Shown: one piece after another, positions 25,055-32,884 of the stretch
Layout: each line of letters begins with the position of its first letter
Numbering within the stretch: position 1 is the stretch's first letter
Assembly (NCBI RefSeq): GCF_016907335.1
Contig: NZ_JAFBBT010000001.1
Coordinates: 1,488,001-1,552,000, forward strand
Direction of reading: 5' to 3'
Source of the DNA: Curtobacterium herbarum
Lineage (GTDB): Bacteria > Actinomycetota > Actinomycetes > Actinomycetales > Microbacteriaceae
Length of the DNA: 64,000 nt
The notes under the pieces: model-generated
The model's database searches: none
What the model saw: the letters and a program-made list of their open reading frames with translations, nothing else
What the model was told of the DNA's origin: nothing
Program-made: the position numbers and the translations under genes

Positions 25055-26554
25055 CTACGAGACGGCGAGGTCCGCCAGGTCCAGGCGGGTCGTGGTGCTG
25101 TCGAACGGGAACCCGGTGACGCCGTCGCGGACCGCGGTCGTGGTGGTCGCCGTGTAGAGCCACTCGGCGGCGGCGTCCTCGCTGACGATCTTCGCCGCCT
25201 GCTGCAGGGCCCGTTCCTTCTCGGCCTGGTCGGTCGTGGCGACCGAGGCGGCGTAGAGCCGCTGGACCTCGGCGTTGTCGTAGCCGAAGTAGTACTTCGG
25301 GTTCGCCCAGTTGCCGAAGTCCCGCGCCTCGGTGTGGTTCACCATGCTGAGGTCGAAGTCCTTCTTCGTGAAGACCGAGTCGAGCCAGGTCGCGAAGTCG
25401 ACGCGCTGCACCGTGAGCGTGATGCCGACGTCGGCGAGCTCGGAGGTCAGGACGTCACCGATCGCCGTCGGGTACACGTTGGCGTAGGTCAGCGTCAGCG
25501 TCGGCTTCGTCACGCCGGCCTGCTGCAGGAGCTTCCGTGCTGCGGCCGGGTCGTAGGCGTCGACGTCGGTCAGGTCCTGGTAGCCGGGGTCGAGGGCGGG
25601 GATCGGGCCGCCCTGTTCCACCCCGCCGCCGCCGATCGCCTTGATCACGGCCTTCGGGTCGATGGCCTGCCGGATCGCCCGGCGGACGCGGACGTCGGTG
25701 AAGGGCGCCTTCTGGTCGTTGAAGGCCAGCGTGTACTTGTCGGTCGTCTTGCCGGTGTGCAGCGTGACGCCGGAGGTGTTCTGCAGCTGGCTCTTCAGCG
25801 TGCCGTCGACCGCGGTCTCGACGTCGAGGTCCCCGCCGGCCATCGCGTTGACGGCCGTCGACGGGTCGGTGATGTAGCGGAAGACGACCTTCGCCACCTT
25901 GGCCTTCGTGCCCCAGTAGTCCGGGTTCCGGCGGAAGGTGAGCGAGTCGCCCTGCTTCCAGCTGGCGACCTCGAAGGGCCCGGTGCCGTTCGCGGTCTTC
26001 GTCCGGTCGTTGTCGGCCGCCTGCTCGAGGACCAGTCCGGCCCGGCCGGTGAGGTTCCAGAGCAGGTCCGAGTCCGGCTTCGACAGCGTCAGGGTGACGG
26101 TGTCGTCCCCGGTGGCGGCCACGGTCTTGACCGAGGCGAGGTCGTCCGCGTCGACGTAGGACTGGTGTGCCTTGACGTCCTCGAGCGACCAGACGACGTC
26201 CTTCGCGGTGACCGGCTTGCCGTCCTGGAACGTCGCACCGTCGCGCAGCGTGAACGTGTACGTCAGGCCGTCGCGGGAGACCTGGTGCGAGGCCGCCAGG
26301 ACGTCGCGGACCGTGCCGTCCGCCGTCCGCCCGACGAGCCCCTGGTAGACGTTGTCGATGAGCACCTGGTCGAGGGCGTTGCCGGACTGGGTGCGGATGT
26401 CGAGGCTCGTCGGTTCGAGCACCAGCCCGACCCGGACCGTCGCGTCGGCACCGCCGCGGGTGTCGTCGGAGCCGCCGGAGCAGCCGGCCAGGGCGACCGA
26501 GGTCGCGACGGCGAGGGCGGCCGCGGCGAGGGCGGTGCGGTGGAGCGGACGCAT
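25055..26554 (-). CDS. lipoprotein solute-binding protein of the peptide-type ABC importer (SBP_bac_5)
   Basis: Extracellular lipoprotein of 499 residues. The signal peptide ends in the lipobox LAGC (Cys about 24), followed by SGGSDDTRGG. SBP family 5 features include LVLEPTSLDIRTQSGNALDQVLIDNVYQGLV, the DGLTYTFTLRDGATFQDGKPVTAKDVVWSLE block and ANGTGPFEVASWKQGDSLTFRRNPDYWG. It captures peptides or a related cationic solute for the permeases downstream. ATG 26554 has Shine-Dalgarno GGAAGGAA. As first gene of the five-gene operon it sets its promoter, though none is obvious. Confidence 0.95.
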   Translation of the reverse strand: MRPLHRTALAAAALAVATSVALAGCSGGSDDTRGGADATVRVGLVLEPTSLDIRTQSGNALDQVLIDNVYQGLVGRTADGTVRDVLAASHQVSRDGLTYTFTLRDGATFQDGKPVTAKDVVWSLEDVKAHQSYVDADDLASVKTVAATGDDTVTLTLSKPDSDLLWNLTGRAGLVLEQAADNDRTKTANGTGPFEVASWKQGDSLTFRRNPDYWGTKAKVAKVVFRYITDPSTAVNAMAGGDLDVETAVDGTLKSQLQNTSGVTLHTGKTTDKYTLAFNDQKAPFTDVRVRRAIRQAIDPKAVIKAIGGGGVEQGGPIPALDPGYQDLTDVDAYDPAAARKLLQQAGVTKPTLTLTYANVYPTAIGDVLTSELADVGITLTVQRVDFATWLDSVFTKKDFDLSMVNHTEARDFGNWANPKYYFGYDNAEVQRLYAASVATTDQAEKERALQQAAKIVSEDAAAEWLYTATTTTAVRDGVTGFPFDSTTTRLDLADLAVS

Positions 26555-26687
26555 GCTGGGTTCCTTCCCGGAGCCGGACCCCGTCGGGGCCGGATCGACC
26601 CGCGGTGGGGCCGGATCGGAGGGCGCCCCGACGACGGTCGTCAGCGGCGCTCGGACGAGGCTACCGGGCGCTCGGGCGTCGGCGGTG

Positions 26688-27641
26688 TCAGGTCTCGGAC
26701 GAAGTCGTCGGGGGTTCTTCGACGCCATCCAACAAGCCGTGTGCGCCCGCCCATTCCCGGATCGCCCGGGCGAGCGGCAGTGGCGCCTGCGTCTGCACGG
26801 CGTGCCGGGACTCCACGGTCACGATCGTGGCGTGCGGCAGCCGCTCGGCGAACGCCTGGTGCAGCTTCGGGGAGACGTACCCCCGGTCGCCGCGGACGAG
26901 CAGCAGCGGGACGTCGAGCTGCTCGAGGTCGGGCCACGCGTCTGCGAACCGGCCGACGGACGACGTGCGTCCGCCCAGGTGCGGGAAGTGGTGCCGCCGC
27001 ACGAGTCGGCCGTCCGCGCCGAGTCGGGTTGAGTGCCGTGCCTCGCGGCGGAGCGTCGCCGCGTCCCCACCGACCCGCGCGGCGATCGCCCGTTCGACGA
27101 CCTCGTCGAGGCTCGCGAACGACTCCTCGGACTCCAGCGCGCGGGCGATCCGGTCGACGGCCCGCTGCGCGAAGTCCGGCGACATGTCGACGAGCACGAG
27201 ACCGGTGACCCGCTCGGGTGCCAGGGCCGCGAGCCGTGCCGACAGGATCGCCCCGAGCGAGTGGCCGACGACCAGCCCCGGCGGCACGTCCAGCGCGTCG
27301 AGCGCGGCGAGGACGGCCGGTGCCGTCGCGGTGGCCGCGTAGTCCGCGTCCTCCCGCCACGCCGACCGGCCGTGGCCGGGCAGGTCCAGCGCGACGGCCG
27401 GCTGGTCGACTGCGATCGCGGTCTGGTCGAAGCTGTGGGCGTCGATGCCGAGCCCGTGCAGGTAGGTGATCCGGGCCTCCCGTCCGGGTGCCGGCGGGTC
27501 GGTCCGCGACCAGCGGATCGCGGAGACCGTCCCACCACCGTCGGTCGGGACCGCCTGCCGGGAGGCGCGCAGCGGCTCGGTCACGCCGCTCGCGGCCGCC
27601 AGGGCGGGGACGTCGGCGAATTCGTCATCGTGCTCGGACAC
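26688..27641 (-). CDS. alpha/beta-hydrolase
   Basis: Predicted soluble hydrolase of 317 residues. The nucleophile elbow is GHSLGAIL (Ser about 129), an oxyanion-type HGLG is at about 64-67, LDLPGHGRSAW is the usual strand-loop, the acid is likely in LLLVRGDRGYVS and the His in VESRHAVQTQAP. Substrate unknown. A -10-like GACACT sits 6 nt upstream of GTG 27641. It is divergent from the siderophore-interacting protein gene and reads toward the peptide transporter operon, 133 nt away. Confidence 0.87.
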   Translation of the reverse strand: MSEHDDEFADVPALAAASGVTEPLRASRQAVPTDGGGTVSAIRWSRTDPPAPGREARITYLHGLGIDAHSFDQTAIAVDQPAVALDLPGHGRSAWREDADYAATATAPAVLAALDALDVPPGLVVGHSLGAILSARLAALAPERVTGLVLVDMSPDFAQRAVDRIARALESEESFASLDEVVERAIAARVGGDAATLRREARHSTRLGADGRLVRRHHFPHLGGRTSSVGRFADAWPDLEQLDVPLLLVRGDRGYVSPKLHQAFAERLPHATIVTVESRHAVQTQAPLPLARAIREWAGAHGLLDGVEEPPTTSSET

Positions 27642-27647
27642 CCGACC

Positions 27648-27653
27648 AGTGTC
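27648..27653 (-). promoter_or_regulatory. -10 box of a probable leaderless promoter (hydrolase)
   Basis: GACACT on the minus strand ends 6 nt before GTG 27641. Confidence 0.4.
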
Positions 27654-27677
27654 GCAGTGCGACGCACCCTGTTCCCC

Positions 27678-27696
27678 TTAGGTAAGGCATGCCATA
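27678..27696. promoter_or_regulatory. iron box for a DtxR/IdeR/DmdR-type repressor
   Basis: TTAGGTAAGGCATGCCATA matches 13 of 19 positions of the actinobacterial iron box consensus TTAGGTTAGGCTAACCTAA, with the left half almost perfect. It overlaps the -10 box of the siderophore-interacting protein gene, so iron-loaded repressor would block transcription there. Confidence 0.75.
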
Positions 27697-27698
27697 CT
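27693..27698 (+). promoter_or_regulatory. -10 box of the iron-regulated leaderless promoter
   Basis: CATACT ends 6 nt before GTG 27705 and lies partly inside the iron box. Confidence 0.55.
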
Positions 27699-27704
27699 CG
27701 AGGT

Positions 27705-28616
27705 GTGGCAGCCCGGTACCGCGTCTTCTCCGTCCGTGTGGCAGCCGTTTCGTCGCTCACCCCGCACTTCGTCCGGGTGACGCTGACCGGCGACGAGCTC
27801 GCGGACTTCTCGGCCGTCGGCCTCGACCAGCGGATCAAGGTGCTCCTGCCGCTCGAGGGGCACGGGTTCTCCGACCTGCCCGAGGGCGAGGACTGGTTCG
27901 CGGCGTGGCGTGCCCTGCCGGACGCGACCCGGAACCCGATCCGCACCTACACGGTCCGATCGTTCCGGCCCGGTGCCCACGAGCTCGACATCGACTTCGT
28001 CGCCCACGGCGATGCCGGTCCGGCATCCCGCTGGGTGTCCGCGTGCCGCGTCGGCGATGAACTGCGGATCGTCGGCCCGAGCGTGCCGGAGTCGCCGGCC
28101 GATCTGCCCTCCGGTGCCGCCGAGTTCTCGCCGGGGTCCGCGAACCGGATCCTGCTCGCCGGCGACGAGACCGCCGCGCCCGCCATCTGCGCCATCCTCG
28201 AGGCGCTCGACGTCAGCGCCGTCGGACACGTCTTCATCGAGGTCCCCACCGACGCCGACCGGCTGCCGGTCTCCGCGCCCGCCGGGGTCGAGGTCCGCTG
28301 GATCGCCCGGAACGGTGCCTCGCACGGTGCCCGGATGACGGACCACGTGCACGCCTGGGCCTCGACCGTCGCCCCGGACCCGGTCGTCGTCGCCGCCCGC
28401 GCAGCCGCCGGTGCCGAACTGCTGGACGTGGACGTCGACCAGCAGGTGCTGTGGGACGTCCCGCGCGAGGACGACGACCTGCCCGTGTACGCCTGGATCG
28501 CGGGGGAGGCCGGCTGCGTCAAGGAGCTCCGGCGTCACCTGGTGCGGAGCGTCGGGCTCGACCGCAAGCAGGTCGCGTTCATGGGGTACTGGCGGCACGG
28601 CAAGGCGGAGTGTTGA
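27705..28616 (+). CDS. siderophore-interacting protein (flavin-dependent ferric reductase)
   Basis: Protein of 303 residues of the SIP/ViuB family, which reduces ferric siderophores in the cytoplasm with FAD. The FAD-binding barrel ends in PIRTYTVRSFRP (RxYT motif, about 83-94), followed by GPASRWVSACRVGD; the nucleotide half has LLAGDETAAPAICAIL and the C-terminal AWIAGEAGCVKELRRHLVRSVGLDRKQVAFMGYWRHG. The start is GTG 27705, because the iron box and -10 box lie directly upstream. Its stop overlaps the start of the FecE-type ATPase gene. Low iron should induce it. Confidence 0.93.
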   Translation: MAARYRVFSVRVAAVSSLTPHFVRVTLTGDELADFSAVGLDQRIKVLLPLEGHGFSDLPEGEDWFAAWRALPDATRNPIRTYTVRSFRPGAHELDIDFVAHGDAGPASRWVSACRVGDELRIVGPSVPESPADLPSGAAEFSPGSANRILLAGDETAAPAICAILEALDVSAVGHVFIEVPTDADRLPVSAPAGVEVRWIARNGASHGARMTDHVHAWASTVAPDPVVVAARAAAGAELLDVDVDQQVLWDVPREDDDLPVYAWIAGEAGCVKELRRHLVRSVGLDRKQVAFMGYWRHGKAEC

Positions 28617-29428
28617 GGCCAGCCTCCGTCCTCACCCCGGAGGCACCGGTCACCGCCCTCGGCGCGCGCGGGCTCAGCCTCGGCTACGACGACCGCGTCG
28701 TGGTGCACGACCTCGACGTGGACGTGCCGGACGGCGAACTGACCGTCATCGTCGGGCCGAACGCGTGCGGCAAGTCGACGCTGCTGCGGGCGCTGGCCCG
28801 GACGCTCAAGCCGTCGGCCGGCACCGTGTACCTCGACGGCCGACCGATCACCTCGTACCGCCCGAAGGCCGTCGCCCGCCGGGTCGCGATGCTGCCGCAG
28901 ACGCCGATCGCCCCGGACGGCATCACGGTGCGCGACCTCGTCTCCCGCGGTCGGTTCCCGCACCAGGACCTGCTGCACCCCTCGAGCGGGACCGATCGGC
29001 AGGTCGTGCAGGCTGCGCTCGCCCAGACCGACATCGTGGAGCTCGCCGACCGGGGGGTCGACGAGCTCTCGGGTGGGCAGCGGCAGCGGGTCTGGATCGC
29101 GATGGTGCTCGCGCAGCAGACCGACATCGTGCTGCTCGACGAGCCGACCACGTTCCTCGACATCGCGCACCAGTACGACGTGCTCGAGCTGGCGTCCACG
29201 CTGCACGACGCCGGTCGGACGGTCGTCGCGGTGCTGCACGACCTCAACCAGGCGGCCCGCTACGCGACGCACATGATCGCGATGCGGGACGGGGTGATCG
29301 TGGCGCAGGGGTCGCCGGAGTCCGTCGTCACCGAGGAGCTCGTCGCCGACGTCTTCGGGTTGCCGTGCGTGGTCGTCCGGGATCCGGAGACCGGCACGCC
29401 GCTGGTCGTCCCGCGCCGCGCGCGCTGA
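28610..29428 (+). CDS. iron-siderophore ABC transporter ATP-binding protein (FecE/FepC-like)
   Basis: ATPase of 272 residues with Walker A VGPNACGKSTLLRAL (about 46-60), signature LSGGQRQRVWIAMVLAQ, Walker B IVLLDEPTTFLDIAHQ and switch His in VVAVLHDLNQAARY. The block LPQTPIAPDGITVRDLVSRGRFPHQ is diagnostic for siderophore/cobalamin-type ATPases. The start is taken as GTG 28610, overlapping the SIP stop; TTG 28613 is an alternative. No permease or binding protein gene follows, so its membrane partners must be encoded elsewhere. Confidence 0.9.
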   Translation: MLRPASVLTPEAPVTALGARGLSLGYDDRVVVHDLDVDVPDGELTVIVGPNACGKSTLLRALARTLKPSAGTVYLDGRPITSYRPKAVARRVAMLPQTPIAPDGITVRDLVSRGRFPHQDLLHPSSGTDRQVVQAALAQTDIVELADRGVDELSGGQRQRVWIAMVLAQQTDIVLLDEPTTFLDIAHQYDVLELASTLHDAGRTVVAVLHDLNQAARYATHMIAMRDGVIVAQGSPESVVTEELVADVFGLPCVVVRDPETGTPLVVPRRAR

Positions 29429-29500
29429 GCCGGGCTGCCGCGGGTGCTGCGCCTGGCCGCCGCACCCCTTGTGCTGGCCCGCCGCACCCGGCCGGAGTTC

Positions 29501-29994
29501 GTCGAGCGGTCACACATCGTCGTTCTCAGGGTCGCGGAACGACGGAACGTGACCGCTCGGCGGATGGGTTGCGGGATGTCGTGACCGTTCGGCGCGAGGA
29601 GGGTGGCCGGTCATCCCGCGCCGCGGGGGCGGAGCCGGGCCGCCGCGCGCGCTGGGCCTGGCGGCCGCGTCCGCTGAGCCGCGCCCGACCCGAGTCCGTC
29701 GAGCGGTCACACATCGTCGTTCTCAGGGTCGCGGAACGACGGAACGTGACCGCTCGGCGGATCGGGTGCGGGGTGTCGTGACCGTTCGGCGCGAGGAGGG
29801 TGGCCGGTCGTCCCGCGCCGCGGGCGCGGAGCCGGCCCGCCGCGCGTGCTGAGCCGGGCGGCCGCGTCCGCTGAGCCGGGCCGGCACGCCCGGCAGGAGT
29901 TCGTCGAGCGGTCACACATCGTCGTTCTCAGGGCCGCGGAACGACGGAACGTGACCGCTCGGCGGATCGGTGGCGGGGTGTCGTGACCGTTCGG
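29501..29994 (+). repeat. three-copy array of the three-half-site element (type B)
   Basis: Three 92-nt cores at 29501-29592, 29698-29789 and 29903-29994 (steps 197 and 205 nt), nearly identical, with related GC-rich spacers. In copy 1 the outer arms CGAGCGGTCAC (29503-29513) and GTGACCGCTCG (29549-29559) pair perfectly. Nested inside, CGTCGTTC (29518-29525) pairs with GAACGACG (29537-29544). A third direct half-site, GTGACCGTTCGG, follows at the same 31-32-nt step as in the type A array. The array occupies the gap between the convergent FecE-type and zincin-like genes. It is the same family as 20927-21446 with altered arms. Confidence 0.9.
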
Positions 29995-30064
29995 CGCGAG
30001 GAGGATGGCCGGTCCTGCCGTGCCGCGGGCGCGGAGCTGGATCGGCGGCGCGGATCGGCTCCGC

Positions 30065-30120
30065 ACAACGGGAACCGGCTCGAACCGCGGGATCGCGTGG
30101 TTCGAGCCGGTTCCTGTTGT
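30065..30120. terminator. long hairpin, probable bidirectional terminator
   Basis: Arms 30065-30086 (ACAACGGGAACCGGCTCGAACC) and 30099-30120 pair at 21 of 22 positions around a 12-nt loop. It lies 46 nt from the end of the 30167-30523 gene and follows the type B array, between convergent genes, so it can serve as terminator for both directions. The arms start with ACAAC and end with GTTGT, giving short A/U-containing ends. Confidence 0.7.
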
Positions 30121-30166
30121 ACGTGTCCGGCTGACGCCGGGGGCCGGGGGCCGGGGCCGGCGGGCG

Positions 30167-30523
30167 TCAGCGGTAGCCGCCGTCCTCCAGGCCGGCCTCG
30201 ACCTCGAAGCGGTTGCGCAGCGGATCCCGCCCGGCGACGCCGGAGAGCAGCGGCATGAGCATGCCGTACCGACGCCACTGCTCGACGTGGACGCGCTCGT
30301 GCCGGAGGACCCGGTCGCCGTCGTTGTCCCGCGTCAGGTACACCGAGCCGACGCAGGTCCCGCCGCGCGGGAACACCCAGCGCGGCAGGCCCCGGCAGAC
30401 GACCAGGCCGTCGACGACCCGCACGGGGCCGGTCGACTTTGGCAGCCCGATCGTCAGGCCCACGGCGGTCGCGAAGAACCACCCGGCGCGGGACACCGGC
30501 GAGTCGACGAGCGGGTTACGCAC
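30167..30523 (-). CDS. small zincin-like hypothetical protein
   Basis: Protein of 118 residues. RHERVHVEQWRRYG (about 74-87) is a HExxH-like zinc motif (HERVH), followed by a short C-terminal segment with RNRFEVEAGLEDGGYR, where a Glu could be the third ligand. A hydrophobic stretch lies near the N-terminus (GWFFATAVGLTIGLP). Similar small proteins are common in Microbacteriaceae and are sometimes labelled Fe-S oxidoreductase without basis. Catalytic activity is unproven. It starts with a GTG 3 nt after the flavoprotein gene, so the two are an operon. Confidence 0.75.
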   Translation of the reverse strand: MRNPLVDSPVSRAGWFFATAVGLTIGLPKSTGPVRVVDGLVVCRGLPRWVFPRGGTCVGSVYLTRDNDGDRVLRHERVHVEQWRRYGMLMPLLSGVAGRDPLRNRFEVEAGLEDGGYR

Positions 30524-30526
30524 CGG

Positions 30527-31927
30527 TCACTCGGGGCGGCCGTAGGTCTCGAGCAGGCGGAGCCAGATCTCGTTCATGGTCGGGTAGGCGGGGACGGCGT
30601 GCCAGAGGCGCTCGAGCGGGACCTCGCCCACGACGGCGACGGTCGCGGCGTGCAGCATCTCGGCGACGTCCTGCCCGACGAAGGTGACACCGACGACGAC
30701 TCCGCGGGACTCGTCGACGACCATCTTGGCGCGGCCGGTGTAGCCGTCCGCCTGCAGTGCCGAGCCGGCGATGCTGCCCAGGTCGTACTCGACCGCGCGG
30801 ACGTCGATGCCCTGCTGACGGGCCTGTTCCTCGGTGAGGCCGACGCTCGCGACCTCGGGGTCGGTGAAGGTGACCTGGGGGACCGCGGCGTGGTCGGCGG
30901 TGGCGACGTGTGCGCCCCACGGCTCGGCGTGCACCGGTCGGCCCTGGACGCGTGCCGCGATGACCTCGCCGGCCGCACGGGCCTGGTACTTGCCCTGGTG
31001 GGTCAGGAGTGCCCGGTGGTTGACGTCGCCGACGGCGTACAGCCAGTCGGTGCCGGTGACGAGCATGGTGTCGTCGACGTCGAGCCACTCGCCGTCGGTC
31101 AGCCCGACCGAGGACAGTCCGAGGTGTTCGGTGCCGGGGGCACGGCCGGTCGCGGCGAGGACCTCGCTGGTGACCAGGGTCGTGCCGTCGTCGAACGTCG
31201 TGGTGACCAGACCGTGCTCGTCGCGGTCGACGCGGGTCGGGTTCAGGCCGGTGCGGACGTCGATGCCGAGCGTGCGCATGCCGTCGGCGACGAGTTCGCC
31301 GGCGAAGGGCTCCATGCCGCCGAGCAGACCGTGGCGGGCGACCAGGGTGACCTTCGCGCCGAGGGCGGCCCAGGCGGTGGCGAGCTCGGAGCCGGCGACA
31401 CCGCCGCCGATGACGAGCAGGCTCTCCGGGACCTCCTGCGCACTCGTGCCTTCGCGGGTGCCCCACGGCTTCGCCTCGGCGAGCCCCGGGACCGGCGGCA
31501 GGGTGTGCACCGAGCCGGTGACGAGGGCGATGGCGTGCGCGGTGTAGGTGGTGCCGTCGACCTCGATGGTCTTCTCGCCGGTGATCACGGCGCGGCCGCG
31601 GATCAGGGCGATGTCGGCGGACTCGAGCCACTGCACCTGCGAGGCGTCGTCCCAGTTGCTCGTGAACGAGTTGCGTCGGGCGAGCACCGCGGCGGCGTCG
31701 ACGTCACCGGTGACGGCTTCCTTCGCGCCACCGAGGCGCTTGGCGGCGGCGACCGCGTGGCTGCTGCGGAGCAGGGCCTTCGACGGCATGCACGCCCAGT
31801 AGGAGCACTCACCGCCCACGAGTTCGGCTTCCACCACGGCGACCGACAGGCCGCGCTTGTGGGCGTAGTCCGCCACGTTCTCGCCGACAGCGCCGGCTCC
31901 GATCACGATGAGGTCGTAGTCCGTCAT
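30527..31927 (-). CDS. pyridine nucleotide-disulfide oxidoreductase (dihydrolipoyl dehydrogenase-like)
   Basis: Flavoprotein of 466 residues: FAD site VIGAGAVGENVAD (about 8-20), redox pair in GGECSYWACMPSK (CxxxxC), NAD(P) site VIGGGVAGSELATAW and the second FAD motif YAVGDVNHRALLTHQGKYQ. The C-terminal motif usually HPTxSE reads AYPTMNE, so the catalytic His of true dihydrolipoyl dehydrogenases is replaced by Tyr. This resembles actinobacterial flavoprotein disulfide reductases (Rv3303c LpdA type) that reduce quinones rather than lipoamide; that assignment is inference. A -10 TACGCT lies 7 nt upstream of ATG 31927. Confidence 0.9.
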   Translation of the reverse strand: MTDYDLIVIGAGAVGENVADYAHKRGLSVAVVEAELVGGECSYWACMPSKALLRSSHAVAAAKRLGGAKEAVTGDVDAAAVLARRNSFTSNWDDASQVQWLESADIALIRGRAVITGEKTIEVDGTTYTAHAIALVTGSVHTLPPVPGLAEAKPWGTREGTSAQEVPESLLVIGGGVAGSELATAWAALGAKVTLVARHGLLGGMEPFAGELVADGMRTLGIDVRTGLNPTRVDRDEHGLVTTTFDDGTTLVTSEVLAATGRAPGTEHLGLSSVGLTDGEWLDVDDTMLVTGTDWLYAVGDVNHRALLTHQGKYQARAAGEVIAARVQGRPVHAEPWGAHVATADHAAVPQVTFTDPEVASVGLTEEQARQQGIDVRAVEYDLGSIAGSALQADGYTGRAKMVVDESRGVVVGVTFVGQDVAEMLHAATVAVVGEVPLERLWHAVPAYPTMNEIWLRLLETYGRPE

Positions 31928-31934
31928 GTGGCCG

Positions 31935-31940
31935 AGCGTA
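31935..31940 (-). promoter_or_regulatory. -10 box of a probable leaderless promoter (flavoprotein)
   Basis: TACGCT on the minus strand ends 7 nt before ATG 31927. Confidence 0.5.
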
Positions 31941-32015
31941 GCCGCCGGGGGGATGGCAACTGCCGGGAGGAGTGCGCTCTGTGGAGAACCCGCTCCGGCC
32001 GGTCCGACGGTTCCG

Positions 32016-32837
32016 TCAGACCGTGCGTGCCGCGGTGGACAGTGCGCCGACCACCCGCAGGATGACGCCCATGTCCTCGACCGCTCGGTTCGGGTCGACC
32101 GGGGCGAAACCGGTCAGGGCCGCGCCGACGAGCCGCCGTCCGGCCGTGGCCGCCTGGACGAGCGCGACGAGGGCGGCGCCGTCGATGCCGAAGGGGACGG
32201 GTTCGAGGAGACCGTCGATCTCCGACGGGTCGAGGACGTCCAGGTCCACGTGCACGAACACGCTGTCGGCACCGGTGCGCTCGACCGCGGCACGCAGCGC
32301 GTCCGGGGTCGCCGCGTCCACGTCGAGGTGGGTGATGCCGGCACGGTCCAGCGCCGCGGCCTCGGCCGACTCGGTGCCGCGTGTGCCGGCGACGACCACG
32401 GACGTGCCCGGGACGGCCGGCAGGTCCGGGAACAGGTCCTGGGGGCGGTCGACCAGGAGGCGCAACGCGGCGGTCTCGGCCGCGATCGGCTGGGCGCGGT
32501 TCAGCGCACGGAAGCCGTTCGACCCGGACAGGCGCACCACGGCCGTGTCGGGGCCGACCAGGACGGAGGCGCCGAGCACGCTGGACCCGTCGCCGCCGAT
32601 CACCAGGACGGGCTCGGTCGCGACGGCCGCTTCCCCGGCGACGGCCCCCGAGACGGTGAGCACCGAGGTGTACCGGGCGACCGCGGTGTCGAGTCGGTCG
32701 CCCGCCCCGGTCGGGACGTCGATCGTGGTGGTCGCCGCGCGGGGGAGGTCCGCAGCGATCGCGGCTGCTCCGTCCGCGAGCCGCATCGCACGGGACGACG
32801 CCGAACCCTGCCACTGACCGACCACGATGAAGCGCAT
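32016..32837 (-). CDS. arginase/agmatinase-fold protein with missing metal ligands
   Basis: Protein of 273 residues of the ureohydrolase fold. The C-terminal metal motif is intact (VHVDLDVLDP). The first motif, normally GGDHS, reads VIGGDGSSV, and the DAHxD motif is replaced by VVRLSGSNGF, so at least two His/Asp ligands of the binuclear Mn site are gone. It is therefore unlikely to be an active arginase and may have another role. A -10-like CAGACT precedes the ATG by 6 nt. Confidence 0.8.
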   Translation of the reverse strand: MRFIVVGQWQGSASSRAMRLADGAAAIAADLPRAATTTIDVPTGAGDRLDTAVARYTSVLTVSGAVAGEAAVATEPVLVIGGDGSSVLGASVLVGPDTAVVRLSGSNGFRALNRAQPIAAETAALRLLVDRPQDLFPDLPAVPGTSVVVAGTRGTESAEAAALDRAGITHLDVDAATPDALRAAVERTGADSVFVHVDLDVLDPSEIDGLLEPVPFGIDGAALVALVQAATAGRRLVGAALTGFAPVDPNRAVEDMGVILRVVGALSTAARTV

Positions 32838-32843
32838 CGTGTC

Positions 32844-32849
32844 AGTCTG
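32844..32849 (-). promoter_or_regulatory. -10 box of a probable leaderless promoter (arginase-like gene)
   Basis: CAGACT on the minus strand ends 6 nt before ATG 32837. Confidence 0.45.
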
Positions 32850-32884
32850 TCAGGCGGGTCCGACGTCGTCCGGTGCCGGCGTGC

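Noticed and set aside
20927..29994. CRISPR arrays.
   Set aside because: Repeats of about 90 nt with internal palindromes, unequal spacers and only three or four copies, with no cas genes.
29260..30482. Several minus-strand frames of 60-180 codons across the type B array.
   Set aside because: Same artefact: repeat sequence read as protein, rich in Arg/Ala/Pro, with no plausible start or domain.
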